Assembly (NCBI GenBank): GCA_009599575.1
Contig: VWND01000076.1
Location: 1,302,001-1,366,000, forward strand
DNA: 64,000 nt
Origin: Blumeriella jaapii
Lineage: Eukaryota > Ascomycota > Leotiomycetes > Helotiales > Drepanopezizaceae
Reading direction: 5' to 3'
The notes under the pieces are model-generated. The model made no database searches, was not told the DNA's origin, and saw only the letters and a list, made by a program, of their open reading frames with translations. Each line of letters begins with the position of its first letter. Within the stretch, counting starts at the first letter, position 1. The position numbers and the translations under genes are program-made. Of this stretch, positions 55,041 through 64,000 are shown piece by piece.

Positions 55041-57010
55041 CTACGAGGTGCTGCGGGTCGTACGCTTCTCGGCCTTGGCCTTGTCGATGCCGGACGCGGT
55101 AGCCTCAGCAACCTTGTCCTTGGCGTCAACGGCGACATCCTTGGCGTCTTTGACAGCCTTCTTGACTTGGGGAGGGGTGGAAGCACCGCCGAGAGAGAAA
55201 AGACCGACAACCAGGGCGATGAGAGTGACCAAGACGGCGGCCAGACCACCAGCGGCCTCAGGGACGAACTTGATGGCTTGGATGGGGTCGCTCTGGGCGA
55301 TGGTGAAGAACAGGTCGAGCTTCTCCTTGATGTAGAGGATAGGGTCCTCGGTGAAGACGAGGTCAGATGGGGACTTGGGCTTGTCCTCGGGCTTGGGCTT
55401 CTCGGCGTCCTCGAGCGCCTTCTCAACGGGGTGCTTCTCCTTGAAGGTCTCGGCCGCAAACTTCTCCGCATCGGCGATGGAGTGACCAATGTAGATGTTG
55501 TCGAAGAGAATATCGTTCTGCATGGTCCAGATTTCGAAACCAATGGCTCCCATCGGCTCCAAGTTGGCGGGGTGCTTGTCCTCGAAGTAGTCGGGGTTCT
55601 TGATCTTGCGTGGGGCCCAGACACCCTTGTAGGCGGGGTTGTCGATGTACGGCGCGCTTCAACGAGTTAGCATGGTCGGATGCGTGAGCGCGCGTGAAGA
55701 CTTACGTCCACTTGCCCTTGTAGGCGGGGTTCTTGATCATGGGCTTCTCCCATGGGCCACAGCCCGAGATTTCCTCACACTTAGGGTTGCTGACGGTGGG
55801 GGCGCTTTGGCCGCGTTAGCACCAGCTCAGACGCATCATGCACGAAGGAACACCTACACCCAGTCTCCGTCTTCCTCGTCGTCCCAATCCTCGGGCTTGA
55901 CGGACTCGGGGTCGGGGATGGTGAGAGGCTCGTCCTCCAGCCAGTCCTCAGGCTTGGTGGCCTCCTCATCCACAATCTCAAAGGGGGCGTCCTCGTCGTG
56001 GTCGTCGGGCTTCTTGGCATCGGGGTCGGGGATTCTAGCCTCATCGACCCAGGTGTCTGGCTTGGTGTCCTTGGGGTCGTCAATCTCCTTGGGCGGGTTG
56101 AAGGCGGGGGTGAAGTCCTCGAGGAGGTTGACCTCCTTGAGTTGCTCATCGTTCACCTTGATGACGGCCGTGTTGTTGGGGTGGATGATCAAGGTGTAGA
56201 GCTCGGTGGTCTTGACGATGCGGGCCATTGGGGCCGATGACAGATGCTTCTCCTCGTACTCGCCCGTCTTGGGGTTCTTGTGGTTGATGATCAGGTGGAC
56301 CTTGTTGGTCGAGCCACACTTGTCGGGTCCGAACATGACGACGTAGGGGGAGGCGTTGGAGAACTCGTCCTGGTGGAGAGCCTTGTTGTCCCGGAGGAGC
56401 TTCAAGTAGGCACCACCACACTCGAGCCCGTCTGGAGGGGGGGCCATGGTTAGCAGAGCTGGCGCCACGTGTGCCGGCGATGGTTCGTTCACTCACTTTG
56501 GAGCTTGACCTCGTACTGGACAACGAGAGTCTTGCCCTTGTTGTCGATCTTCTTGGGGAACTTTGCGGAAATGGCATGATGCGCGGCCGCGTTCTTCACC
56601 ACCAGACCCTTATCCCCCTCCATGCCCTTGAAGACGTGCGGCTCTTCGACGGCCCACTCGCCCACGTAGGCCCACTCCTCGTCGGCCTTCTCGGTGCCCT
56701 TGGTCTCCTTCTTGGCGTGTGAGGGCTTCCATCTCTCCTCCCAGTCGTCGGTGAATTGCTCGACGAAGTCGCCTTTGATCTTGGACGGCTAGCAGAGGCG
56801 GGGTCAGCTTCCGTGGCGCGCGAGGACGGCCTCTGCGGGCGGGATGCCGTTCGGCCGGCGACTTACCGCGAAGACAGGGAGATCTGGCACCGAGGGCGTC
56901 GCGGCGGGCGCGGGGGAGGCCTCCTCGGCCAGGACGGCTTGAGCATCTGCGTGGACCGAGCCAGCGAGGGCTGCGGCGGCCGCCATGGCAGCGGGTGCGG
57001 AGAAACGCAT
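55041..57010 (-). CDS. Calnexin, ER membrane lectin chaperone
   Basis: Complement(join(55041..55656, 55706..55804, 55858..56431, 56497..56788, 56867..57010)), 574 residues with all junctions in frame. A signal peptide ([21 protein letters not shown]) is followed by the lectin domain: [58 protein letters not shown]. The P-domain carries repeat-1 motifs ([37 protein letters not shown]) and repeat-2 motifs ([38 protein letters not shown]). The lectin domain resumes at [20 protein letters not shown]. One membrane segment ([20 protein letters not shown], about 505-525) precedes a short Lys/Ala-rich cytosolic tail of ~44 residues. Calnexin retains monoglucosylated glycoproteins in the ER. The two cysteine pairs expected in the family are visible ([17 protein letters not shown]). 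Confidence 0.95.
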
Positions 57011-57916
57011 GGTGGAGATCGAGGTCGAGCGATCCAAGCGATGAAGTTGGTGACGGAAAGAAGTGCAAGAGTGCTGGCACCGCAGCAGCTTCCCACGGGA
57101 TCGATGGGATGAAGAGCAGGAGAAGAGGGAATGTGATGGGGGAGATGGAGATGGAGATGTGGTGGGTGGAGGGTGGTATGTGGGAAAAAAAGTGTTGATG
57201 GTCGAGGAAGTGACTTTATGTAAGTCCGTCGCATCGGCTGTGGAGAAAAGTCCAGGTGTCCTCTTTGCCTTTCAGGCTTGGCATGGATTGCCGGTCTGTA
57301 TCCAGGACTGTAGCGCATAGTACAGTAGCACAGTACACAGTACTCTATACAGACAACACTCCACAGTCCTGACAGAGTATATTGCCGCTTCGATGCGCAT
57401 GGCCACGAGTGCTCAGGGGAGACGTGTTCATTGTGCTTCGACTTTCGTATTAATAGTGTCGGGGTGCTTTGTGGCCTCATGTAGATTCATTCGATCCTCT
57501 GCGCTACCCTCACGGCCCACTCCTCTCCAATATATCGGAAGTACATACCTACTGTACACGCAAGGTATGAGTAAGTACAGTACAGTACTGTACATCCATC
57601 CTACGGGACAGGACAGGAAGTGCGGCAGTCCAGCCCGCGGGCAAGTAAACAAAGCCAGCCGACGGCCCCCTTTTCCCTTCTCGGTCTTCTACTTAGTCAA
57701 CCCTGTCGAGGGCTACATCATTCCTAAACTTAGATATCCAAAGCATATAAAGTAGGTAGGTAGGTACAGTACCGTACATACCGTACAGTACCGTAGCAAA
57801 GGATTGGCAACTTACAGTAGACCCCCCCTCCACGAGCGAGCGCATCAGCAACAGCACTGTGAGCAGAGCAGAGAGGAGACTTTGCAGCCTCCCCCCTCGC
57901 TGCCCCAACCGCCAGA
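57011..57916. promoter_or_regulatory. Divergent region between calnexin and the dehydratase gene
   Basis: About 0.9 kb. It contains TACTG/CAGTA clusters at 57318-57345, 57570-57592 and 57765-57795 and a short (TAGG)n at 57752-57766. No canonical ER-stress element was identified by eye. Confidence 0.5.
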
Positions 57917-58910
57917 ATGCCTTCGCCCACCGACAACAATGACCACTTGGTCCGATCCTCGGATCGCAAACACCCCGCCAACCTCATCCCCGAGCTCTGC
58001 AAGAAATTCTGGCATCTGGGCTGGGTGACGGGAACAGGTCGGCGCATCCCCCTCCCTCTCCCCCTCCCCTCCCTCTCCCCCCCTCCCCCCTCCCACATCT
58101 ACAGCCAACCCTTCTAACACATGCGCCCATACACAGGCGGAGGGGCAAGCATCCGCGACGAGTAGGTCCCCGCTCCCTCCACCATCCATCCATCCATCCA
58201 CCCGCACACCACACCCAGCCGCCGCCGCAGCAGCATCAGCAGCAGCAAGACTCACCTCCCCGCCAGCGACCTGGTCTACCTGGCGCCCTCGGGCGTGCAG
58301 AAGGAGATGATGGAGCCCGAAGACATCTACGTGCTCTCCGTCGCCGCCCAGCGCGACCCCAAGCAGCGCGTCTACCTGCGCTCGCCGGCCCTCTACAAGC
58401 CCTCGCAGTGCACCCCCCTCTTCATGGCCGCCTTCACCAAGCGCGACGCCCGCTGCTGCATCCACTCGCACTCGCAGTGGGCCGTGCTCGTCACCCTGCT
58501 CCTCGAGACGCAGGCCCCGTCGCACCGCCGGCTGTTCGAGATCAACAACATCGAGCAGATCAAGGCGTTCGGGAGGGGCCACGGCCAGCCCGGGAATCTC
58601 GGCTACCACGATACCCTGAGGATCCCGGTGATCGAGAACACCCCCTTCGAGGAGGACCTGACCGAGAGCTTGGAGGAGGCCATGGACGCCTACCCGGATA
58701 CCTATGCCGTCTTGGTCAGGAGGCACGGCCTGTACGTCTGGGGGGATACGGTCGACAGGGCGAAGGCCCAGGCCGAGAGGTCGGTCGCGTGTCGGGGCTC
58801 CGGATGCTGTGGTACTGACGGTCTCTAGTCTCGATTACCTGTTTCAACTCGCCGTGGAGATGAAGAAGTTGGGTCTTCCCTGGCTCAGCGATATTGCTCG
58901 AACGGGGTAA
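57917..58910 (+). CDS. MDE1: Methylthioribulose-1-phosphate dehydratase
   Basis: Join(57917..58037, 58137..58161, 58246..58779, 58829..58910), 253 residues. Exon 2 is only 25 nt (GGGASIRDD region). Introns end CACAG, CAGCAG and CTCTAG, with TCTAAC and TACTGAC branches. The class II aldolase/adducin fold is indicated by [40 protein letters not shown], the zinc motif [41 protein letters not shown] and [15 protein letters not shown], whose His is the third likely zinc ligand. It dehydrates methylthioribulose-1-P, the step after MRI1 in methionine salvage, in the cytosol. The third-exon acceptor was chosen among several CAG triplets because it restores [19 protein letters not shown]. Confidence 0.92.
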
Positions 58911-59041
58911 CAAGTGTACCATGTTCAAGATCTGCGTCGGGATACTTTGGACCGCTACAATTCTTGCCTCTAGGAAAACCACGAACGCATCTTAGGACGC
59001 GTGACACGGGACATCATACAGATATTGAACACATGCAAAAC

Positions 59042-59072
<31 letters not shown>

Positions 59073-59675
59073 GGCTTCTTCCTTCTTGCTGCTTGGAAAC
59101 AACAATTGCCAATTTCTAAGCAAGGGGTTTTCTTCTTCTTCTTCTTCTTCTTCTTTCTTTCTTCTTCTTCTTCTTCTTTTCTTCTTCTTCTTCTTCTTCT
59201 TCTTCTTCTTTCTTCTTCTTCTTTCTTCTTCTTCTTCTTCTTCTTTCCACTGCTAAATCTCCACCTCCTTTAACCCCCCCCCTACAAAAGAATCCAAAGC
59301 CGTTTTCCTCATATGGATTGGGCCTCATTTCACACGTATTCCCTCATCGCAATCCAGCCCCATACCGTACGGGTCTCTAAGCCGTTTCCCGGACTGTGTT
59401 TGTTTGTTTTGGTGCTTGAATCAGCAAGAAAATATTGACCTTTGTAAGCCAAGCGAAGCAGAGCAACGTACTGTACTGTACTGTACATACTCCATCTATA
59501 TACTGTATGCACAGTAGAGTAAGGCAAACAAGCGGCCGGCCGCCCGCTAAGCTTTCGCTAAGAAGCCGACACGGGAAATTCAAATGCTACAGTATGTACT
59601 GTACTGTACAATGTGTACAGTACCAGCCAAAACCTTTTGACAGCTCGGCAAGCTACTGTACTGTACTGTACTGTA
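58911..59675. other. Gene-free, poly-T and (TTC)n tract
   Basis: Poly-T of about 28 nt lies at 59044-59073. (CTT)n polypyrimidine DNA runs from 59130 to 59255. TACTG/CAGTA clusters lie at 59468-59486, 59592-59625 and 59655-59676. Confidence 0.6.
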
Positions 59676-60732
59676 TGATAATGATAATGATATTGTTTAA
59701 CGTCTGGAGGGGCAGTGAAACTGCGCTACCTCAAGCCTTCCGCAGGGCATTGGAGACGTGTTAAGCTGGGGATTTTTACATATAAAAAAAGACTTTCGAG
59801 AAAGCAGTTATATAAAAGAAATATATAACAAAAAGTCCGCCATTTGAGCCTTTCCTTTACAGGCGGGATGGTTCTCCATTATGTTCGTAAAATAAACTTC
59901 GAATAAAATCAAAACGCAAAAAACGCTAAATATTTTTATTAATCGTATAATCAATAGTCAAGCCAATCGGCGAAATTATACAAAACAAAGCAAAAGCGCG
60001 AGAAATCCAAAACTTTTCAACTTAGACTTTTAAACGTTAATAATACAATGTCAGAAACATTTCTTTTAAAACGGCAATACGCTGCCCCAGAGTCTACTTA
60101 GGACAGGTAGAAAAGTAAAACTCAATAGTATAAAAAAGTTCCGCGAATTGCTTCGCGTTTAGCTTTTTAAAATATCGCAATGCTTCGATATCCGAAGTAA
60201 ATAAATAATCCGGCTTCAGCGGCCAATAACGAAATCGTTTTCGGAACTTTTTACATTTTACGATATATAATAAAATTTTACGTTTGCCGCAAAAGCATTT
60301 CAGATTCGCGTCTGCGTGTCTGAATTTAATATAATACTAATGGAAATCGCCGTATAAAAAGCGAAGCGCCAAAAGTCGGTAAAACACCGGGCGAAATAAA
60401 TGCAATTCTAGAAGGTTTTTAATACGGTATTCGAATTGCCACCGCTGATAGTTCCGAAAAAAAGAATCTTTGTATCTAAACCATTATTTAATTCTGGCGT
60501 CGTTTTTTATCGTTTTGTAATAAAAACGTATTTCACAAATCGTCGATTCGGAAAGTATGCCCGGATCCCAAAGCTGACTGCTTTTATAAATGGCGAATTT
60601 GTCCGCTGCTTTATTGCCAATTATACTTATATATTCTAAAGCCCACCGGATTCCGACGTCGTATATAAGTATTATATCCTGTATTTCGTAAAACGCTTAT
60701 TATAATATCGATAACGCGTTCTTTCGTATGCA

Positions 60733-60993
60733 TTAAATCACCGAAGTCGAATCGATGCAAAACCAAATACGGCCGTACGTATAAATAAACTGCGCGCGTA
60801 ATGTCCTGGCCAGTTCTGTGCGAGCTTCTATCACTTTCGCGTCGAAAACGTAAAATTCCGTATTAATCGCTTTATAGCCCGAGCCGATCACTTTTTTATT
60901 TTGATAAATTATATAGCCGTAGTTAACCAATTTGTTCTTATTTGAGTATCGTTTCGTACTATTAGAAAAGATCGTAATATCATCGGAAAGCAA
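60733..60993 (-). pseudogene. LINE RNase H domain, inactivated
   Basis: The peptide retains the RNase H fold signature, but the first catalytic Asp reads Asn, the Glu reads Lys, and a premature stop replaces Trp after STSVI. Confidence 0.8.
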
Positions 60994-61332
60994 TTCGTTC
61001 TATTATTTATTAAAAGCCTTCGCGGCCTTCTTTTTGTTTACTTCTAGGATAGGATCCGTCCGGCATCCAAAAAAAAAGTAAAATAGTCGGAGTTGAAATC
61101 GGAAAACTAGCGAAAACCAGGTCGCCGCGCGCTCGATCTTCGTTTTTGCAATCTGTCGAATGCTTTTGCCGCGGCCTCGGATAATTATTAATAAAAGCAT
61201 TCGTCTGACCAAAAAGTAACTTTTATTTATTATTCGTAAACGTAGCGCGAATTTCAGTCTGGCTTTTTCCAGAGCCGCTTCCGCTGATAAAAGGCTTGCG
61301 TCCCGAAAAAGTATAATATTCGGAATAATCCT

Positions 61333-61698
61333 TTATATTAGCAAAACGCTTTTGGCGGCTAGCGTGATCGTGCTTTCCACTGTGTCCAAATGCCAGCCCA
61401 TTTTTGTGCTGATTTCCCTGTTCCGGACCGTTTTGATGCGACCACCATACCACGCTTTTGCTCCGTACAAAATAAACGAAAAAACGCAGGTGACTACAGC
61501 CTTTCGGAGTGAATAAGCCGGAGGGCCCCGTATCGTTTTCGCTAGCCCTCGTATATGAAAAGCGAGCTTTCGAGCTTTGGTGGCCCGTTCAGATACGTGT
61601 CTTCTGAACGACAGTTTGCGATCAAACCAGACCCCCAGCCACCGTAGGGCCGGCTGTTCCCCTCGCTTTTCCGAGGTCGTGATTGGTTCGATCGTCAA
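61333..61698 (-). pseudogene. LINE reverse transcriptase C-terminal fragment
   Basis: 121-residue open fragment matching the thumb/connection region of Tad-type reverse transcriptases. The polymerase palm with its YADD box is absent, so the copy was truncated on insertion or by later deletion. Confidence 0.82.
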
Positions 61699-61966
61699 GA
61701 CATGTCACTCCCCTGCGCTGATTGACTCGCTTCGCAGACGCCCCCCTGCGCGTCTCGCCCTCGCTAAGCACGACCCTGGGATTTATATCCGCCGCGACTC
61801 TCCTCCCCCCGATATCAACATCGAGAAGCGAAGTATTTAACGCCGCTTTACACGTCGGGAAGGACACACGCGAATCTCTCTCTCTCTTTCCCTCCTCGCC
61901 CCGCAAGTCGATCGGGAACCGTTTCTTCCGGAGCCGGAGGACGAAACCGCGAGCGATAAAAAAAAA

Positions 61967-63571
61967 ATGGCTGTCCCCAAGAGGAGCGAGAGGGACTCGA
62001 GCGAGAAGAACGTCCCCCCCAGGGCGGCCGATATTGAGAACGCCCCCCCCTCGCCCGCGCCCGCGCCGCCCACGCCCAGTGCCAAAGGCGAAGAGGGAAA
62101 CGACGCAGATGGAAACGAAAGCCAAAGCCAGTCCTCGGCCTTCCGCAGCCTCGGCTGGCTCGACCGCTTCCTCGCGCTGTGGATCTTCCTCGCCATGGCT
62201 GTCGGCATCATCTTGGGCAACACCGTCCCGGGCACAGGGCCGGCGCTGCAGAAGGGGGAGTTCGTGGGCGTTAGTGTGCCGATTGGTGAGTGGTGGCGTG
62301 CTTTACTTTACGTGGTCCTTATACCTGAGCTTGCGAGAGGGCAGAGGGCAGAGGGCATGTGGCTCGCTGCGCGTGTGAATGGTTCTGTGGGATGGGATCC
62401 ATGGTCTCGGTTCGTCGTCTTTGCTTTGGGGTCTGAGTCTGAGCGAGGAGAGGAGAGAGAGAGAGAGAGAGGACGAGAGCAAAGCTAATACCCAATTCTA
62501 AGCCATCGGCCTCCTCATCATGATGTACCCCATTCTATGCAAAGTCCGCTACGAGACCCTGCACCTCGTGCTCCGCACGCGCGAGATCTGGACGCAGATT
62601 CTGTTCAGCGTCATCGTCAACTGGATCGTGGCGCCTCTGCTTATGGTACGTCCGGTTACCGTATCTGTGGCCATTGTGTCTGCTCTTTCGCTTCTTCTTG
62701 AGTGATGCTTCGGATCTTGTGCGTCGAGAAAGGAAAGTGCTGATATGTAGAGAAGCTTGGTCTGGCCTGGGCTTTCCTCCCTGATAAAAGCGGTCTTCGC
62801 GAAGGTCTGATCCTCGTTGGACTGGCGCGATGTATAGCCATGGTCCTGATCTGGACGGGCCTCGCTGGTGGAGACAACGAATGTAAGCGCGCTCGGCCAA
62901 AGAGCAGAGTCCCCTTCACTTCGAATCTCTTGACATTCCAGCTGACCCACCACCCAGACTGCGCCATCCTTGTCGCCATCAACTCCCTCCTCCAGATCGT
63001 GCTCTACGCGCCCCTCGCGCTCCTCTTCATCAAAGTCATCTCGCGCGAGGAGCAACGCCTCGACGTCTCCTACCCGGTAGTCGCCAAATCCGTCGCCGTC
63101 TTCCTCGGCATCCCCCTCGGCGCCGCGATCCTCACGCGGCTCACGCTCCGGAGACTCGTCTCCCCACGCTGGTACGAGCGGGTGTTCCTCCGCTGGGCCG
63201 CGCCCTGGTCTCTCATCGGTCTCCTCTTCACGATCCTCGTGCTCTTCGCCTCGCAGGGCCGGCGGGTCGCGCACCAGGTCGTGTCCGTGGTGCGCGTGGC
63301 CGGCCCGCTCACCGTCTACTTCGGCATCGTCTTCTCGGCGCTGCTCGTCACTCGCCGCCTGGGCTTCGGGTACAAGCTCGCGGCGACACAGAGCTTCACG
63401 GCGGCGAGCAACAACTTCGAGCTGGCGATTGCGGTTGCCGTCGCCACGTACGGCCCGGACTCGGACCAGGCGCTGGCGAGTACCGTGGGCCCGCTGATCG
63501 AGGTGCCGGTCCTGCTGGGCCTCGTGTACGTGGCCAAGGCGATTGGGAGGCGGTGGAGGTGGGAGAATTGA
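61967..63571 (+). CDS. ACR3: Arsenite efflux transporter, ACR3 family
   Basis: Join(61967..62285, 62503..62645, 62753..62882, 62958..63571), 401 residues. Introns have GTGAGT, GTACGT and GTAAGC donors. The family blocks are clear: LGWLDRFLALWIFLAMAVGI, GLLIMMYPILCKVRYETLHL, FSVIVNWIVAPLLM, VGLARCIAMVLIWTGLAGGD, YCAILVAINSLLQIVLYAPL and ATQSFTAASNNFELAIAVAV. About ten membrane helices are expected. The Cys of ARCIAMV and the Glu of NNFELA match residues known to be needed for arsenite transport. An acidic Pro-rich cytosolic N-terminus of about 60 residues precedes helix 1. ACR3 exports As(III) across the plasma membrane by proton antiport. In many fungi it sits next to an arsenate reductase, and none is visible on the left side here. 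The LINE relic ends about 250 bp upstream. Confidence 0.93.
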
Positions 63572-64000
63572 GGGTGTTGGCGGCGTTGGAGGGGGAGGGG
63601 GCAGGGGAAGAGGAAAGCTGGATGCAGGAACCGGACAGGACAGGACAGTCGCGCTAGTACGCACGTGACAAAACTCGGCGTGATCCGAGCCCAAAGTGCT
63701 AGTTCACACACTACCCCAGGTCACGTGTGGACTAGCTTAGCACGCTCCCTAAGCACAGTACAAATGTGTCATCGCGCCCGTCCCCTCTCTCTCGCCCTCG
63801 CCATCCCCCAAATCCCCTCAAACTCTTATATAATAGTCACCCGCCTCTTCCCTCTCATTCGCTCTCCTCTTTCGCAGCTACCCCGATTCTCGCATGACTA
63901 GTTGATCATGATGAGATGACGATGGTTATGCCTTTCTTGTCGTTGTGGTCTCGCTCTTCTTCTCCTCGGGACTTGCTTGTCATGCCTTTATGCTTGCGCG
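63572..64000. other. ACR3 3' flank
   Basis: Contains GCACGTGAC (63662-63670) and GTCACGTGTGG (63720-63730). These two CACGTG words suggest the promoter of a gene lying beyond the right edge. No coding sequence is visible. Confidence 0.5.

Larger units (their letters stand above)
59676..61720 (-). mobile_element. RIP-degraded, 5'-truncated Tad-like LINE
   Basis: On the minus strand, 61698-61333 encodes the C-terminal part of a reverse transcriptase of Tad/I-type elements (RWLGVWFDRKLSFRRHVSER, RKAVVTCVFSFILYGAKAWY, IKTVRNREISTKMGWHLDTV). After several frame breaks, 60993-60733 encodes an RNase H domain (IFSNSTKRYSN, GYIIYQNKKVIGSGYKAIN, IWFCIDSTSVI). The catalytic positions read Asn and Lys where the family has Asp (SDGS) and Glu (FDAEA), and a stop follows VI where Trp is expected. 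All are explicable by G-to-A changes. The element is strongly AT-rich. Its 3' end at the left (GACGTTAAAC plus an ATTATC tail) matches the solo fragment at 7168-7334. It is non-functional. Confidence 0.88.

Noticed and set aside
1..64000. tRNA or rRNA genes
   Set aside because: I looked for T-loop (GTTCGANNC) and A/B-box patterns on both strands and saw no convincing cloverleaf. A tRNAscan run would be decisive.

Overview
The window looks like nuclear DNA of a filamentous ascomycete (Pezizomycotina). Genes are intron-bearing, with 45-200 nt introns, GT..AG borders and CTAAC/CTGAC branch sites. A transposon relic shows RIP-like G-to-A decay. The gene content is typical fungal: PRP16, MPH1, CDC6, calnexin, ACR3, a CFEM-like protein and a SAM-HMG protein. 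I cannot place it to class with confidence.

Layout. 1-2260: a partial minus-strand gene with a coiled coil and an RRM-like segment. 5016-5795: a CFEM-like membrane-anchored surface protein. 5796-12856: a long gene-poor stretch holding a 5'-truncated LINE tail with target-site duplication, a 13-bp minisatellite and an AT-rich inverted-repeat element. 12857-35102 is the gene-rich core: a conserved fungal unknown, PWP1 and PRP16 (divergent), MPH1, a branched-chain aminotransferase, a WW/PhoD-like phosphatase, and CDC6. 35103-37400: polypurine and pentanucleotide arrays. 37596-38779: a small coiled-coil gene with incompletely resolved exons. 38780-46280: a repeat-dense gap with a Tc1/mariner-like MITE. 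46281-50372: a SAM+HMG-box gene and MRI1. 50509-54200: a ~135-bp satellite followed by a higher-order repeat of roughly 0.5-0.85 kb units. 55041-57010: calnexin. 57917-58910: the methylthioribulose-1-P dehydratase gene. 59676-61720: a RIP-degraded LINE. 61967-63571: the arsenite exporter ACR3.

How the genes work together. MRI1 and the dehydratase catalyse consecutive steps of methionine salvage and lie 9 kb apart on the same strand. The BCAT family can perform the final transamination of that pathway. PWP1 (ribosome biogenesis) and PRP16 (splicing) share a 195-bp divergent promoter. MPH1 and CDC6 each carry an upstream ACGCGT (MBF-type) hexamer, which suits G1/S-linked genes.

The two most notable threads are as follows. 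First, several conserved genes (PWP1, MRI1, the 3' end of MPH1) carry 1-2 nt frame breaks in short G or GA runs, which suggests uncorrected long-read assembly errors or real lesions. Second, intergenic DNA is saturated with a TACTG/CAGTA pentamer and its palindrome TACTGTACAGTA. This is the same sequence as the TA-flanked CAGT terminus of the Tc1/mariner-like MITE at 41056-41647.
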